From contig WLWY01000005.1 of NCBI GenBank assembly GCA_012103325.1, forward strand, positions 124,001 to 188,000: a stretch of DNA of 64,000 bases, given 5' to 3'. Below are positions 39,480-50,652 of this stretch, piece after piece (within the stretch, counting starts at the first letter, position 1; each line of letters starts with the position of its first letter). A program made the translations under genes and the position numbers. The stretch comes from Alphaproteobacteria bacterium (lineage in GTDB: Bacteria; Pseudomonadota; Alphaproteobacteria; UBA8366; GCA-2717185). The notes below the pieces were generated by a model that was given only the letters and a program-made list of their open reading frames with translations, ran no database searches and was not told the origin of the DNA.

Positions 39480-40703
39480 TTAATTTCTTGCGCCTGAATC
39501 GTGCAGGCGGCGCGTCGGGAAGCCGGCAGCGGCGAGGCGCTTCATAATATCGTCGGCGTGATCCGAATCACGGGTTTCGACGACGGCATCGAGCTCCGCC
39601 AATTTGACGGGAACGTCGTAGAACATGCGTTGGTGATAGATTTCCACGATATTGCCGCCGGCCTCGCCGATCTGTTGCGTGACCCGGGCCAGCGTGCCCG
39701 GCTGGTCGCTTATCGTGATACGCAACCGGGCCATATGGCCCGCCCTAATCATGGCCCGCATCAAGACCGACGCAAGGATGCGGGGATCGATGTTGCCGCC
39801 GCAAGCGATGAGCCCGACGCGTTTCCCAGCGAAGCGCGCCGCATGTTCGCGCAACGCCGCCAGAGGGGTGGCGCCCGCGCCCTCGGTGTGGATTTTGGCG
39901 TCGACCAACATTGATTGCACTGCCGATTCGATCGTTGATTCGTTGACAACGAGCAAATCGCCGACAAGACGCTCGACAATTTCGCGCGTGATCTTGCCGG
40001 GCGATTTAACGGCAATCCCTTCCGCGATGCTGTCGCCACCCGCCTTTTGTTCCAGTCCCCGAACTGCGTTGTGCATGCTCGGATAAAGCTCGGTCTCAAC
40101 GCCGATAATTTCGATCTTCGGGTTGATCGCCTTGGCGGCAATCGCAACGCCGGAGATGATTCCGCCACCGCCGATCGGGACGATGATGGTCTCCAGGTCC
40201 GGAACGTCTTCCATCATCTCCAAGCCGACGGTGCCTTGCCCGGCGATGATCCGCACGTCGTCGTAGGGATGAACGAAGGTAAGTTTCTCCTGGTCCGCCA
40301 GGTCATAGGCGAACGGTTCCGCCATATTGATGTTTTCGCCCTTCAGCACGACATGGGCGCCGAATGCCTGGGTACGCCGTACCTTGTTGAAGGGCGTACC
40401 TTCGGGCATGACGATTGTCGCAGGAATGCCCAGCCGCTGCGCATGGTAGGCGACACCCTGCGCATGGTTGCCAGCAGAAATGGCAATCACGCCGCGCGAC
40501 CGTTCACCCGGCGTCAGGCTTTTCAGTTTTACTAACGCGCCGCGATCCTTGAAGGACCCCGTATGCTGAAGCGTTTCGAGCTTAATGAAAATATCGCAGC
40601 CCAGCTGGTCGGATAGCGCGCCGGAACGAACAATCGGCGTGCGGACGACCTGCCCCTCAATTAGGGCGGCGGCGGCGCGAATATCGGCAATCGTGACGCT
40701 CAT
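39480..40703 (-). CDS. Threonine ammonia-lyase
   Basis: IFIKLETLQHTGSFKDRGALVKL PLP site; C-terminal ACT domain MARLRITISDQPGTLARVTQ. Confidence 0.93.
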   Translation of the reverse strand: MSVTIADIRAAAALIEGQVVRTPIVRSGALSDQLGCDIFIKLETLQHTGSFKDRGALVKLKSLTPGERSRGVIAISAGNHAQGVAYHAQRLGIPATIVMPEGTPFNKVRRTQAFGAHVVLKGENINMAEPFAYDLADQEKLTFVHPYDDVRIIAGQGTVGLEMMEDVPDLETIIVPIGGGGIISGVAIAAKAINPKIEIIGVETELYPSMHNAVRGLEQKAGGDSIAEGIAVKSPGKITREIVERLVGDLLVVNESTIESAVQSMLVDAKIHTEGAGATPLAALREHAARFAGKRVGLIACGGNIDPRILASVLMRAMIRAGHMARLRITISDQPGTLARVTQQIGEAGGNIVEIYHQRMFYDVPVKLAELDAVVETRDSDHADDIMKRLAAAGFPTRRLHDSGARN

Positions 40704-40747
40704 GCCTGTACCTCCATTGTCCACGGCAGGGACGGCTTAGCTAAATG

Positions 40748-41878
40748 CTAAATATAGTATTCGTCGAGCGGCGGGAAGCCGTTGAACCCGATTGAGGCGT
40801 AGGTCGAGGTGTAGGCGCCGGCGCTCAGGAACTCGATTTTGTCACCGGTTTGAAGCGCGAGCGGCAAGGCATAGGCCGCATCTTTATAAAGGATATCGAG
40901 ATCATCGCAGGTCGGGCCGGCAATGATGACCGGGCCTGTTTCCCCACCGTCATGCGGCGTCCGAATACGGTATTGGATGAGCTCGTCCGCTGTCTCGGGG
41001 AGGCCGCCGAACTTGCCGACATCCAAATATACCCAGCGCTTCTCGTCGTCATCGTTCCTGCGCGAAATGAGCACCACTTCGCTTTGAATGACCCCGGCGT
41101 CGCCGCTGATACCGCGCCCGGGCTCGATGATGATCCGGGGAAGCGAATTGCCGAACTGTGCTGCCATCGCCGTCATGATCACATCGCCGTAACGGGCCAG
41201 GTCGGGGACGTCATCGCGATAATTGGCGGGGAAGCCGCCACCCAAATTGATCGTCTTCAACGGTATACCGGAATCCGCGGCAGCGGCGAACAGGGACGCA
41301 GTTTGCTCGATTGCCGCGATCCACTGCTGTGGATTGATCTGTTGCGACCCGACATGGAACGAGATGCCGTACGGGTGCAGGCCCATATCCTTGGCGGTGG
41401 TCAAAAGGTCGATGGCCATCCCCGGGGCGCAGCCGAATTTCTGGGATAGGGGCCATTGCGCATCGCCACTGTCCATCATGATGCGGCACATGACCCGGGC
41501 GCCGGGTGCCGCTTCGGCCAGCTTGGTCAATTCCGGTTTGCTGTCGAAACAGAATAAGTCGATGCCCTGTTTGGAGGCCTTGGCGATATCGCTCTGTTTC
41601 TTGACGGTGTTTCCGTAGGACAGCTGCGCCGGGGACGCGCCGGCGGCAAGACAAAGCTCGACCTCGGCATAGCTCGCGGCATCGAAATGGGAGCCAAGGG
41701 CGACGAGAGCCGATAGAATCTGCGGTGCCGGATTGGCCTTCACGGCATAATGGATTTCTGCCTGAGGCAGGTTTTCCGCCAATGCCCCGTAATTCTGCCG
41801 AATGACGTCGACGTCAACGACAAGACATGGTGTGGCCGGTTGTTGCATATCGAGAAAACGGACAATTTTCTCATTCAT
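40748..41878 (-). CDS. Type III PLP-dependent decarboxylase (ornithine/lysine decarboxylase family)
   Basis: TPCLVVDVDVIRQNYGALAENLPQAEIHYAVKANPAPQIL...PGRGISGDAGV...GPTCDDLDILYKD. Confidence 0.93.
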   Translation of the reverse strand: MNEKIVRFLDMQQPATPCLVVDVDVIRQNYGALAENLPQAEIHYAVKANPAPQILSALVALGSHFDAASYAEVELCLAAGASPAQLSYGNTVKKQSDIAKASKQGIDLFCFDSKPELTKLAEAAPGARVMCRIMMDSGDAQWPLSQKFGCAPGMAIDLLTTAKDMGLHPYGISFHVGSQQINPQQWIAAIEQTASLFAAAADSGIPLKTINLGGGFPANYRDDVPDLARYGDVIMTAMAAQFGNSLPRIIIEPGRGISGDAGVIQSEVVLISRRNDDDEKRWVYLDVGKFGGLPETADELIQYRIRTPHDGGETGPVIIAGPTCDDLDILYKDAAYALPLALQTGDKIEFLSAGAYTSTYASIGFNGFPPLDEYYI

Positions 41879-41985
41879 GGCAGCGGCACTTTCGGGCAGA
41901 TTATGAGCGTTGTGGGAGCAGTTTGCTGTCGCGCGAGCTATATAGGGATAGCGTGTTCCTTAGGGAATAAAAAAGTACGCGCAAT

Positions 41986-42894
41986 TTGGTTGCTTTCAAG
42001 CCCGGTATGGGCGAGCGGGGAAGTCGGATGAGAAACGCATCGTCACGCGATATGACGTCGGGATCGGTGCCGTGCCTGGGACCGGGTGGTTTCCATCGCA
42101 TGGCCTATGTCGCTTGGGGCGATGGGGAGGCGGCGAGCAACGTCGTCTGCGTGCACGGCCTCACGCGCAACGGTCGGGATTTCGACGATCTGGCGTCGAG
42201 ACTTGCGGAGAACCGGCGCGTCGTGTGTCCGGACGTTGTCGGCAGAGGAGTGAGCGACTGGCTGCCCGATCCCGCTCAATATCAGACGCCCCAATACGTC
42301 TCCGATATGGCGGCACTGATTGCGCGCATGGATGTCGGCTGGGTCGATTGGGTAGGCACGTCGATGGGCGGGCTTATCGGGATGGCGCTGGCGTCGCAAG
42401 CGGGGACACCGATACGCCGCCTGGTGCTCAACGATGTCGGTCCGTTCATCCCGAAATCCGCGCTGGAGAGGATCGCGGAATATTGCGGCAAGGCGAAGCC
42501 ATTCGCTGACATCGACGCGCTGGAACATTATCTGCGGCAGGTGCATGCGCCGTTCGGTCCGTTGGCCGATCCCCAGTGGCGGCACCTTGCCGAGCATGGC
42601 GGCCGTGCGTAAGAAGGGCAGCTCATGCTTGCCTACGATCCCGGGATAGCCGTGCCCTTCAATAACGCCGATGGGTTGGCGGATATTGACCTGTGGCAGA
42701 TATGGGACGCGATACGCTGTCCCGTGCTTGTTTTGCGTGGCGAGAGTTCCGACTTACTGTCGGCGGAGACCGCGGCGGAAATGGCCGCGCGCGGTCCGAA
42801 GGCAGCGGTCGTTGAAATCAAGGGATGCGGCCACGCGCCGGCACTGATGGCAGAGGATCAAATCGCGATTATCGATGACTGGCTTGCAACTTGA
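41986..42894 (+). pseudogene. Alpha/beta hydrolase interrupted by an in-frame TAA at 42610-42612
   Basis: ORFs 41986-42612 and 42625-42894 share a frame and together give one hydrolase: GLTRNGRDFDDL, WVGTSMGGLIGMAL, LAEHGGRA*EGQLMLAYDPGIAVPF...GCGHAPALM. Confidence 0.75.
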
Positions 42895-43856
42895 ATTTCC
42901 ACCGTTCCATCCTCGCGCGCCTTGGTGGGGCCCGGACCTGCAGACCTTGCGGAACTTCTTTACCGCACGCAGCGGCGGCCGGCCGCATCTGGTGGGGGAG
43001 CGACTCCATCTCGAAATGAAGGACGGCAGCAGTGACCGGTTGGCCGCACTGCTTTCCCCCATCTCCCGGCACTAAGCCGTTGGTCATACTGCTGCATGGG
43101 CTGACCGGATGCGAGACCTCAATGAATATGGTCCGCGCGGCGCTTCATCATCACGGCTTGGGCCATCCGGTTCTGCGTCTGAATCTGCGTGGTGCTGGAC
43201 CGTCGCGCGCGACCTGCCGCGGCGACTATCATGCCGGATGTAGCCGTGACCTGGCTGACGCGCTGACATCGCTGGTCGAAACTGCGCCGGAACTGACCGC
43301 GAACGGTATCTTTATCTCCGCCGTGTCTCTCGGCGCGAACGTGATGATCAAGTTCCTCGCCGAGCGCGGCTCGGAATTCCCGATCCGGGCGGCGGCATCG
43401 ATCTCGGCGCCGATTGATCTTGCCGCCTCGTCGCGATCCGTCATGCGACGGCGCAACGCGCTGTATCATCGCTGGCTGCTCATCCGCATGAAGGCCGATT
43501 GCGGCGGATCGGATCTCAAGCCGGCGGAGCGCACGGCGATGCAACAGGCGCGTACCGTTTTCGAGTTCGACGATCGCTTCCTGGCGCCGCGGCACGGTTT
43601 CGACGGCGCTATGCATTATTATACGGAGTGCGCGGCGGGCCGCTTTCTCGATGCGGTACGGGTGCCGACTCTGGTTGTCCATGCGCAGAACGATCCGTGG
43701 ATACCGGCAGGACCCTATCTCGCCCATGATTGGTCGCGTAATTCGTGCCTAACGCCCTTGCTGCCGCGAACGGGCGGGCATGTCGGATTTCACGATGCGG
43801 GGCACGACGTGTCCTGGCACGACCGTTGTGCGGCTGATTTCTTCGCCGCGCACTAA
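42875..43856 (+). pseudogene. YheT-like alpha/beta hydrolase with a +1 frameshift in a C5 run at 43056-43060
   Basis: Frame 1 HPRAPWWGPDLQTLRNFF...RLAALLS; frame 2 PGTKPLVILLHGLTGCETSMNMVRAALHHHG...GGHVGFHD; removing one C restores a single ORF. Confidence 0.75.
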
Positions 43857-44851
43857 GTGTTGAGTGCTTGCGCCGCTTCCAGCGCGAAGTAAGTCAGCAC
43901 GCCGTCCGCACCGGCGCGCTTGAAGCCGAGCAAGGTTTCCAGGATCACCCTGTCGTCGAGCCAGCCCCGGTCGACCGCGCCCTTAATCATCGAATATTCG
44001 CCGCTGACCTGGTAGACGAGCGTCGGCACGCCGAAGCTGTCTTTTACGCGGCGGACGATGTCGAGATACGGCATGCCCGGTTTGACCATCACCATGTCGG
44101 CGCCTTCCTGCAGGTCGAGCGCGACTTCGCGCAGCGCTTCGTCCGAGTTCGCCGGGTTCATCTGGTAGGTGCGCTTGTCGCCGCGCAGCGCCGAGCTCGA
44201 TCCAATGGCGTCGCGGAACGGGCCGTAGAAGCCGGACGCGTACTTCGCGGAATAGGCCATGATGCGTGTGTGTTGAAAGCCGTTCTTGTCGAGCGCCTGG
44301 CGGATCGCGCCGACACGGCCGTCCATCATGTCGGAAGGCGCAATGGTGTCGCAGCCCGCTTCCGCTTGAACCAGGGATTGCTTGACCAGAACCTCAAGCG
44401 TTTCGTCGTTGAGGATTTCCTCGCCCTTCATGAGCCCGTCATGGCCGTGCGAGGTATAGGGGTCGAGCGCCGCGTCGCAGACGACCATGACATCCGGACG
44501 GGCCGCCTTGACGGCGCGGGTCGCGGTGCAGACGAGGTTGTCGGAGTTGACCGCCTCACGGCCGTCTTCCGTCTTGCGCGCGGGGTCCGTATAGGGAAAC
44601 AGCGCGAACGCGGGAATCCCGAGATCAGCCGCTTCGGAGACCGCATCCGCAACCAGGTCGGTTGAGTAACGGAATACGCCCGGCATCGAGTCGACCGGCG
44701 TCTTGACGTTGACGCCATCGACGATGAAGAGCGGCCAGATCAAATCGTCGACGGACAACCGGTTTTCGGCAACCAGCCGGCGAACCGACTCTTCGCTGCG
44801 GTTGCGGCGCATCCGGTTCGTGGGAAAGCCTGTGGCGGGGAAATCGATCAT
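43853..44851 (-). CDS. hemB: Delta-aminolevulinic acid dehydratase
   Basis: RMRRNRSEESVRRLVAENRLSVDDLIWPLFIVDG...YSAKYASGFYGPFRDA. Confidence 0.96.
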   Translation of the reverse strand: MIDFPATGFPTNRMRRNRSEESVRRLVAENRLSVDDLIWPLFIVDGVNVKTPVDSMPGVFRYSTDLVADAVSEAADLGIPAFALFPYTDPARKTEDGREAVNSDNLVCTATRAVKAARPDVMVVCDAALDPYTSHGHDGLMKGEEILNDETLEVLVKQSLVQAEAGCDTIAPSDMMDGRVGAIRQALDKNGFQHTRIMAYSAKYASGFYGPFRDAIGSSSALRGDKRTYQMNPANSDEALREVALDLQEGADMVMVKPGMPYLDIVRRVKDSFGVPTLVYQVSGEYSMIKGAVDRGWLDDRVILETLLGFKRAGADGVLTYFALEAAQALNT

Positions 44852-44971
44852 GGTAATTGTCCTCCGTCGGCGATATTACGGGCCGTCTATTGCGGTTACA
44901 ATGGCCCTGTAGCGGTCGAATTGACGCGGGAAGAAAGATATGCGGCAAACCGGTAAACGAGGTGCTAACAC

Positions 44972-46120
44972 ATGACGCTGGCGGATTTGGAACTTGGCGA
45001 GGAGCAGCGGGCGTTCCAAGAAACCGCGCGCGACTTCGCAGTGGCCGAATTTGCGCCACACGCGGCCAAGTGGGACGACGAGTGTATTTTTCCGGTCGAG
45101 GCGCTGCGCAAGGCGGCGGCGCTTGGTTTCGCCGGCATCTATGTCGGCGAGGCGAATGGTGGTTCGGATCTGTCGCGGACCGATGCGACGGTTATCTTCG
45201 AAGAGCTGTCGAGCGGCTGCGTATCGACCTCCGCCTATATCTCGATCCACAACATGGCGTGCTGGATGATCGACAGTTTCGGGAGTGAGGCGCAACGCGC
45301 GAAGTGGTTGCCGAAACTCATGACGATGGAACATTTCGCCAGCTATTGCCTGACCGAACCGGGATCCGGGTCCGATGCCGCGTCGCTGCAGACACGCGCG
45401 GTGCAGGACGGCGACCATTATGTTTTGAACGGATCGAAGGCGTTCATCTCCGGCGGATCCACCAGCGATGTCTACGTTTGCATGGTGCGGACGGGCGGCG
45501 AGGGGCCGGGTGGTATCTCCTGCATAGTGGTGGAGAAGGACGCACCCGGACTGAGTTTCGGCAAGAAGGAAAGCAAGCTTGGCTGGAACAGCCAGCCGAC
45601 GGCCGCCGTCATCTTTGAGGAGTGCCGCGTCCCGGTCGCGAACCGGATTGGCGCGGAGGGCGACGGCTTCAAGATTGCGATGAAGGGGCTCGATGGCGGC
45701 CGGTTGAACGTCGCGGCCTGTTCGGTTGGCGGTGCGCGTGCCTGCCTCGAGGCGGCCCGCGAGCACATGCTGGCCCGCCGCCAATTCGGCCGCGCCATCG
45801 CCGATTTCCAGGCGTTGCAGTTCAAGTTGGCCGACATGGCGACCGAGCTTGAGGCGGCGCGCCTCATGGTGCGCAAGGCGGCAGGTGCGCTCGATGCCGG
45901 ACATCCGGAGGCGACGCAATATTGTGCGATGGCCAAGCGCTTCGCGACCGATACCGGCTTTCAGGTGTGCAACGATGCGCTGCAGCTGCATGGCGGGTAT
46001 GGCTATATCAAGGAGTACCCGATCGAACGCTATCTGCGCGACGTGCGCGTGCATCAGATCCTGGAAGGGACCAACGAGATCATGCGCGTGATCATCGCGC
46101 GGCGGCTGTTACAGGAATGA
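44972..46120 (+). CDS. Acyl-CoA dehydrogenase (isobutyryl-CoA dehydrogenase-like)
   Basis: [20 protein letters not shown]...[35 protein letters not shown]. Confidence 0.92.
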   Translation: MTLADLELGEEQRAFQETARDFAVAEFAPHAAKWDDECIFPVEALRKAAALGFAGIYVGEANGGSDLSRTDATVIFEELSSGCVSTSAYISIHNMACWMIDSFGSEAQRAKWLPKLMTMEHFASYCLTEPGSGSDAASLQTRAVQDGDHYVLNGSKAFISGGSTSDVYVCMVRTGGEGPGGISCIVVEKDAPGLSFGKKESKLGWNSQPTAAVIFEECRVPVANRIGAEGDGFKIAMKGLDGGRLNVAACSVGGARACLEAAREHMLARRQFGRAIADFQALQFKLADMATELEAARLMVRKAAGALDAGHPEATQYCAMAKRFATDTGFQVCNDALQLHGGYGYIKEYPIERYLRDVRVHQILEGTNEIMRVIIARRLLQE

Positions 46121-47157
46121 GCAACGATGTCCTTTTCTCGGTGGCGGACGGCATTGCCGAGATCACCCTGAACCGCCCCGCGGCAATGAATGCGCTGAGT
46201 TTGGGCATGGCGGAGGCGCTGATGGCGCAGTTATCGGCGTGGACGAAGGACGATACGGTGCGTGCCGTTGTCATTCGGGGTGCCGGCGACAAGGCGTTCT
46301 GCGCGGGTGGCGACATCCGCGCGATGTATGATACGAAGCAGACCGGCGGTACGCTCACCGTGGACTTCTTTCGCGCCGAATACCGCCTCAACCATTTGGT
46401 CTTCCACTATCCCAAGCCTTACATCGCGCTGATCGATGGCGTGGCGATGGGCGGCGGAGTCGGGCTATCGGTGCATGCGGGAACACGCATCGCATCGGCG
46501 CGCACCTTGTTCGCGATGCCGGAGACAGGCATCGGGCTTTTTCCCGATGTCGGCGGATCTTATTTTTTGCCGCGTTGCCCAGGCGCTATCGGCATGTATC
46601 TGGCGCTGACGGGCGCGCGCCTCCGTGCGGCTGATTGCCGGTATTCTGGAATCGTCGATAGCTATATCGAAGACGACTACCACGACGATTTCATAAGTGC
46701 ACTGCGCCAGGGTGAATCCGTCGACGATGCTGTATCCCGTTTCTCCGGCGATACCGGACCTGCGCCGCTCTCGGAACACAAGGAGGCGATCGACCGCTGT
46801 TTTTCGCAGGGGACGGTGGAGGAAATACAAAGCATGCTGGAGCGGGAAGGCGGCCCGTGGGCGGAGAAGACCTTGCAGATTATGGCCGGCAAATCGCCGA
46901 CCAGCCAAAAGGTCGCGCGCCGGCAGCTTCGGAACGGTGCGGCGATGGGTTTCGACGACTGCATGGTCATGGAATATCGCATGAGCCAGCATTTTATGGC
47001 CGGGCATGACTTCTTTGAGGGGGTCCGGGCGCTGATTGTCGACAAGGACAACGCGCCGCAATGGCAGCCGGACACGCTAGCCGGTGTGGACGATGCGATG
47101 GTGGAGAGCTATTTCGCACCGCTCGGCGCGGACGACCTGACGTTTAATAGAATTTGA
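46117..47157 (+). CDS. 3-hydroxyisobutyryl-CoA hydrolase / enoyl-CoA hydratase family
   Basis: [81 protein letters not shown] overlap. Confidence 0.92.
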   Translation: MSNDVLFSVADGIAEITLNRPAAMNALSLGMAEALMAQLSAWTKDDTVRAVVIRGAGDKAFCAGGDIRAMYDTKQTGGTLTVDFFRAEYRLNHLVFHYPKPYIALIDGVAMGGGVGLSVHAGTRIASARTLFAMPETGIGLFPDVGGSYFLPRCPGAIGMYLALTGARLRAADCRYSGIVDSYIEDDYHDDFISALRQGESVDDAVSRFSGDTGPAPLSEHKEAIDRCFSQGTVEEIQSMLEREGGPWAEKTLQIMAGKSPTSQKVARRQLRNGAAMGFDDCMVMEYRMSQHFMAGHDFFEGVRALIVDKDNAPQWQPDTLAGVDDAMVESYFAPLGADDLTFNRI

Positions 47158-47175
47158 ATAAGGGAGGAAGAGACG

Positions 47176-48057
47176 ATGTCGAAGCTAGGGTTTATCGGAT
47201 TGGGCAATATGGGCGGGCCGATGCTGGCCAATCTCGTGAAAGCCGGTCATGAGGTCAAAGCGTTCGATCTTTCGCCGGAAGCGATGGCGCGGGCGGCAGA
47301 GGCGGGTGCGTCGACGACCAACGACGCGGCCTCCGCGTGCCGCGGCGTTGATGCGGTCCTTACCATGCTGCCGGCGGGCCCGCATGTGCGCGCGGTGTAT
47401 GGCGAGACGGTCCTCGATAATGCCGATGAAGGCACGCTCCTGATCGATTGCTCGACAATCGACGTCGCGTCCGCGCGCGCGGTTGGGGAAATGGCCGCTG
47501 CGCGCGGGTTCGAAATGCTCGACGCGCCCGTTTCCGGCGGCACTGGTGGTGCGGAGGCGGGAACGCTAACCTTCATGGTAGGCGGCCCGGATAGCGCCTT
47601 TGCCCGCGGCAAACCCTTGCTCGACATCATGGGGCAGAACATCGTCCATACCGGTGGCAGCGGAAACGGGCAGGTCGCGAAAATTTGCAACAACATGATC
47701 CTCGGCGCGACCATGATCGCGGTCTCCGAAGGTTTCGTGATGGCCGAGAAGCTGGGACTCGATAAGCAGAAGCTCTACGACATCTGCTCGACCTCTTCAT
47801 CGTCCTGCTGGGCGCTGAACACTTATTGTCCCGTACCGGGTCCGGCGCCGGCGTCGCCCGCGAACCGGGACTACGAAGCGGGATTCACGGCGGCGATGAT
47901 GCTGAAGGATCTGAGATTGTCGCAGGGGGCGGCGCAGGACGCGGGAACGGCGACCCCGATGGGCGCTGCGGCGGCCGCGATGTTCGCTCTTTTCTGTAAC
48001 TCAAACGACGAAAATCTCGATTTTTCCGCAATAGTTAATATGATTCGGGGGAATTAG
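47176..48057 (+). CDS. mmsB: 3-hydroxyisobutyrate dehydrogenase
   Basis: LGFIGLGNMGGPMLANLVKAGHEVKAFDLS...DAPVSGGTGGAEAGTLTFMVGG. Confidence 0.94.
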   Translation: MSKLGFIGLGNMGGPMLANLVKAGHEVKAFDLSPEAMARAAEAGASTTNDAASACRGVDAVLTMLPAGPHVRAVYGETVLDNADEGTLLIDCSTIDVASARAVGEMAAARGFEMLDAPVSGGTGGAEAGTLTFMVGGPDSAFARGKPLLDIMGQNIVHTGGSGNGQVAKICNNMILGATMIAVSEGFVMAEKLGLDKQKLYDICSTSSSSCWALNTYCPVPGPAPASPANRDYEAGFTAAMMLKDLRLSQGAAQDAGTATPMGAAAAAMFALFCNSNDENLDFSAIVNMIRGN

Positions 48058-48140
48058 AAGAAAATCTTGCAAAAAATAGAAAAGTATGTAATATGTAGTC
48101 GAAATTTCCCGATATTCGTAACAATTCCGAGTGTTTCGAC

Positions 48141-48608
48141 ATGGCCGTGAAGACAGACTACCTGCAATCGATCCATCTGATCGAACGTTTACACCGACAG
48201 TTTTTAGAAGTCGTTAAGAACGAGCTCGATCGACATGGTATGCAGGATATCAACAACATTCAGGCGGTTATTCTCTATAATATCGGTGAAGATGAGCTCA
48301 CCGTCGGAGAGTTGACCAACCGAGGCTATTATCTCGGCTCGAATGTTTCCTATAACGTCCGGAAAATGGTCGAGAACGGCTATTTGATCCAGGAACGCTC
48401 CGCCCATGACCGTCGTTCGATCCGTGTTCGTCTGGCGGACAAGGGGCTTGAGTTGCGGAACATCGTCGATACGATGTTCGACCGCCATTCGGAGCGTCTC
48501 GGATCGGATACCGTGCCCGTCGAAGAACTGAACCACGCAAATACAATCTTGTTGCGTCTGGAACGGTTCTGGAGCGGCGGCATGGGCTTCGGCGCCGGCC
48601 CGATCTAG
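48141..48608 (+). CDS. MarR-type winged-helix regulator (LdtR-like)
   Basis: MAVKTDYLQSIHLIERLHRQFLEVVKNELDRHGMQDINNIQAVILYNIGEDELTVGELTNRGYYLGSNVSYNVRKMVENGYLIQERSAHDRRSIRVRLADKG. Confidence 0.88.
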   Translation: MAVKTDYLQSIHLIERLHRQFLEVVKNELDRHGMQDINNIQAVILYNIGEDELTVGELTNRGYYLGSNVSYNVRKMVENGYLIQERSAHDRRSIRVRLADKGLELRNIVDTMFDRHSERLGSDTVPVEELNHANTILLRLERFWSGGMGFGAGPI

Positions 48609-48620
48609 CACCGCAAAGCG

Positions 48621-49337
48621 GTGAGGGTTCTCGTCCTACAGCATATCGCTGTCGAGCACCCGGGGATCTTTCGCGACTTCTTTGCCGAGGACGGTATCGA
48701 CTGGGACGCGGTCGAATTGGACGACGGCGCCGCGATACCGGATTTCGACGGATACGATATCCTGATGGCGATGGGCGGTCCCATGGATGTTTGGGAAGAT
48801 GCCGTCCACCCTTGGCTCCGGCCGGAAAAACAGGCCATTCGGAATTGGGTTGAGGCAGACCGTCCCTTCCTGGGTTTTTGCCTTGGTCATCAGCTGCTCG
48901 CCGATGCGTTCGGCGGTCAAGTCGGGCTCATTCCGGTACCCGAAGTCGGCATCATGGATATCGAACTGACCGATGACGGCGTTTGCGATCCGTTATTTGC
49001 CGGGCTTCCAAGGCGCGGCCAATGCATGCAATGGCATTCCGCCGGCGTTCTTGAACCGCCCTCCGGCGCAGCCGTGCTGGCCGGCAGCGATGCCTGCCCG
49101 GTTCAGGCGATCAGGCTGGGCCGTGTGGCGTACGGCCTGCAGTATCACGTCGAGGTCACCGGAGATACGGCCGGGGAATGGGGCTGTGTGCCGGCCTATG
49201 CCGAGTCTCTGGAAGCGGTGAAGGGGACGGGGTCGTTATCGAGGCTGTCCCGGGACATGGCGTCGGCGCTGCCGGCGCTCAATCGCAGCGCCCGGACGAT
49301 CTATGAAAACTTCATGGCGCTCGCCCGCGAAGGCTAG
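48621..49337 (+). CDS. Type 1 glutamine amidotransferase
   Basis: GTG start; FLGFCLGHQLLADAFGG nucleophile motif; YGLQYHVEV. Confidence 0.88.
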   Translation: MRVLVLQHIAVEHPGIFRDFFAEDGIDWDAVELDDGAAIPDFDGYDILMAMGGPMDVWEDAVHPWLRPEKQAIRNWVEADRPFLGFCLGHQLLADAFGGQVGLIPVPEVGIMDIELTDDGVCDPLFAGLPRRGQCMQWHSAGVLEPPSGAAVLAGSDACPVQAIRLGRVAYGLQYHVEVTGDTAGEWGCVPAYAESLEAVKGTGSLSRLSRDMASALPALNRSARTIYENFMALAREG

Positions 49338-49560
49338 CCTTGTTTTAAACGCGGCACTGGCAGGACGGTCGCCAGGGATGCCGTGCATTTTCGTGTCTGA
49401 GGAGAGAAGTTGCGGATCAGCTTCACTATATTGATTTTGACGCCCTCGTAGCATAATCGGCGTAACAACGGCATATCGATTGCATTGGCTTAACGGGAAC
49501 GGTGTCTTCGAATTCTCTTTGCAGCCAAATTCATCTGACGTAATATTCTAATGGTCCATA

Positions 49561-50652
49561 TTGCTTCCCGAAAACGTAGAAAATATGCAAATTCAAGAGC
49601 CTAAGGGGGCATGCCCAAGTTTATTGGACGACCCTTTCGCTCTGACCCGCCCGGCAGAATTTGCGGCATTGCCGCTGCCGGGCCCGCCACGATTGCTGAT
49701 CGTGGTGGATACGGAGGAAACATTCGACTGGTCCGCTCCGTTCGATCGCAGTGCCACGAACACACACGCAATGTCCGAAGTCGGGCGCGGTCAAGCGCTC
49801 TGTGACGCGGTTGGTTTGGCGCCGACCTATGTCGTGGACTATCCCGTCGCGAGCGATGCGCGCGCGATGGAGGAACTATCCCGCTATGCGAAGGAGGGCC
49901 GCGCGACAATTGGCGCTCATCTCCATGGCTGGGTTTGTCCGCCGTTCGAGGAGGATGTGACCGCGGCGAATTCCTACCAGGGGAATCTTCCTCCCACCCT
50001 GGAAAAACGAAAATTGCAGTTCCTCTGTGACCGGATTGCGGATAGTTCCGGCAACCGTCCTATAGTCCATAAGGCCGGTCGCTACGGCTTCGGCTGGGGA
50101 ACGGCCGCAACGCTGATCGAACTTGGGTTCGCCGTTGACATGAGCGCGACCCCTGGTTTCGACCTGACGGGCGATGGCGGACCCAATCATGAGACCGTAT
50201 CCAACGCGCCGATGTGGCTGGATGCGGACCGTGACTTACTTTGTATCGCCGGAACCGGCGCTTTCGTCGGCGGATTAAGGGCTTTCGGGCCCGGGTTGCG
50301 TAGAGTTTCGGAAAACCCTGCGGGACGAATGGTCCGGGCAGGTGGGGTATTGTCCCGGTTGGGCCTGATGGAAAGAATTAGGCTGTCGCCAGAAGGATTC
50401 AACTTAAACGAAATGAAACGGCTAACTTATAGTCTTCTGGCGCGGGGTGAGAAAGTATTTACTCTGACTTATCATAGTCCTAGTTTAGCGGTTGGTTGCA
50501 CGCCTTATGTGCGCGATAAACAAGACCTTAAGAATTTCTTGAGTACTCTTGAAAATTATTATTCTTTCTTTTTTGAAGAGCTCGATGGACAATCCGCGAC
50601 GCCGCTAGGGCTGCTTGCTGAAATTCGGTCTGTGGAAGAAGCGGGATCATAA
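49561..50652 (+). CDS. Polysaccharide deacetylase-like protein
   Basis: RLLIVVDTEETFDWSAPFDR, PTYVVDYPVASD, TIGAHLHGWVCPPF (conserved D and HxH-type motif). Confidence 0.75.
   Translation: MLPENVENMQIQEPKGACPSLLDDPFALTRPAEFAALPLPGPPRLLIVVDTEETFDWSAPFDRSATNTHAMSEVGRGQALCDAVGLAPTYVVDYPVASDARAMEELSRYAKEGRATIGAHLHGWVCPPFEEDVTAANSYQGNLPPTLEKRKLQFLCDRIADSSGNRPIVHKAGRYGFGWGTAATLIELGFAVDMSATPGFDLTGDGGPNHETVSNAPMWLDADRDLLCIAGTGAFVGGLRAFGPGLRRVSENPAGRMVRAGGVLSRLGLMERIRLSPEGFNLNEMKRLTYSLLARGEKVFTLTYHSPSLAVGCTPYVRDKQDLKNFLSTLENYYSFFFEELDGQSATPLGLLAEIRSVEEAGS

Noticed and set aside
43790-43815. GATGCGGGGCA resembling the apical motif of the palindromic family
   Set aside because: Inside the YheT-like coding sequence, lacks the full motif and any flanking inverted repeats
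44876-46054. 392-aa minus-strand ORF
   Set aside because: Antisense shadow of the acyl-CoA dehydrogenase
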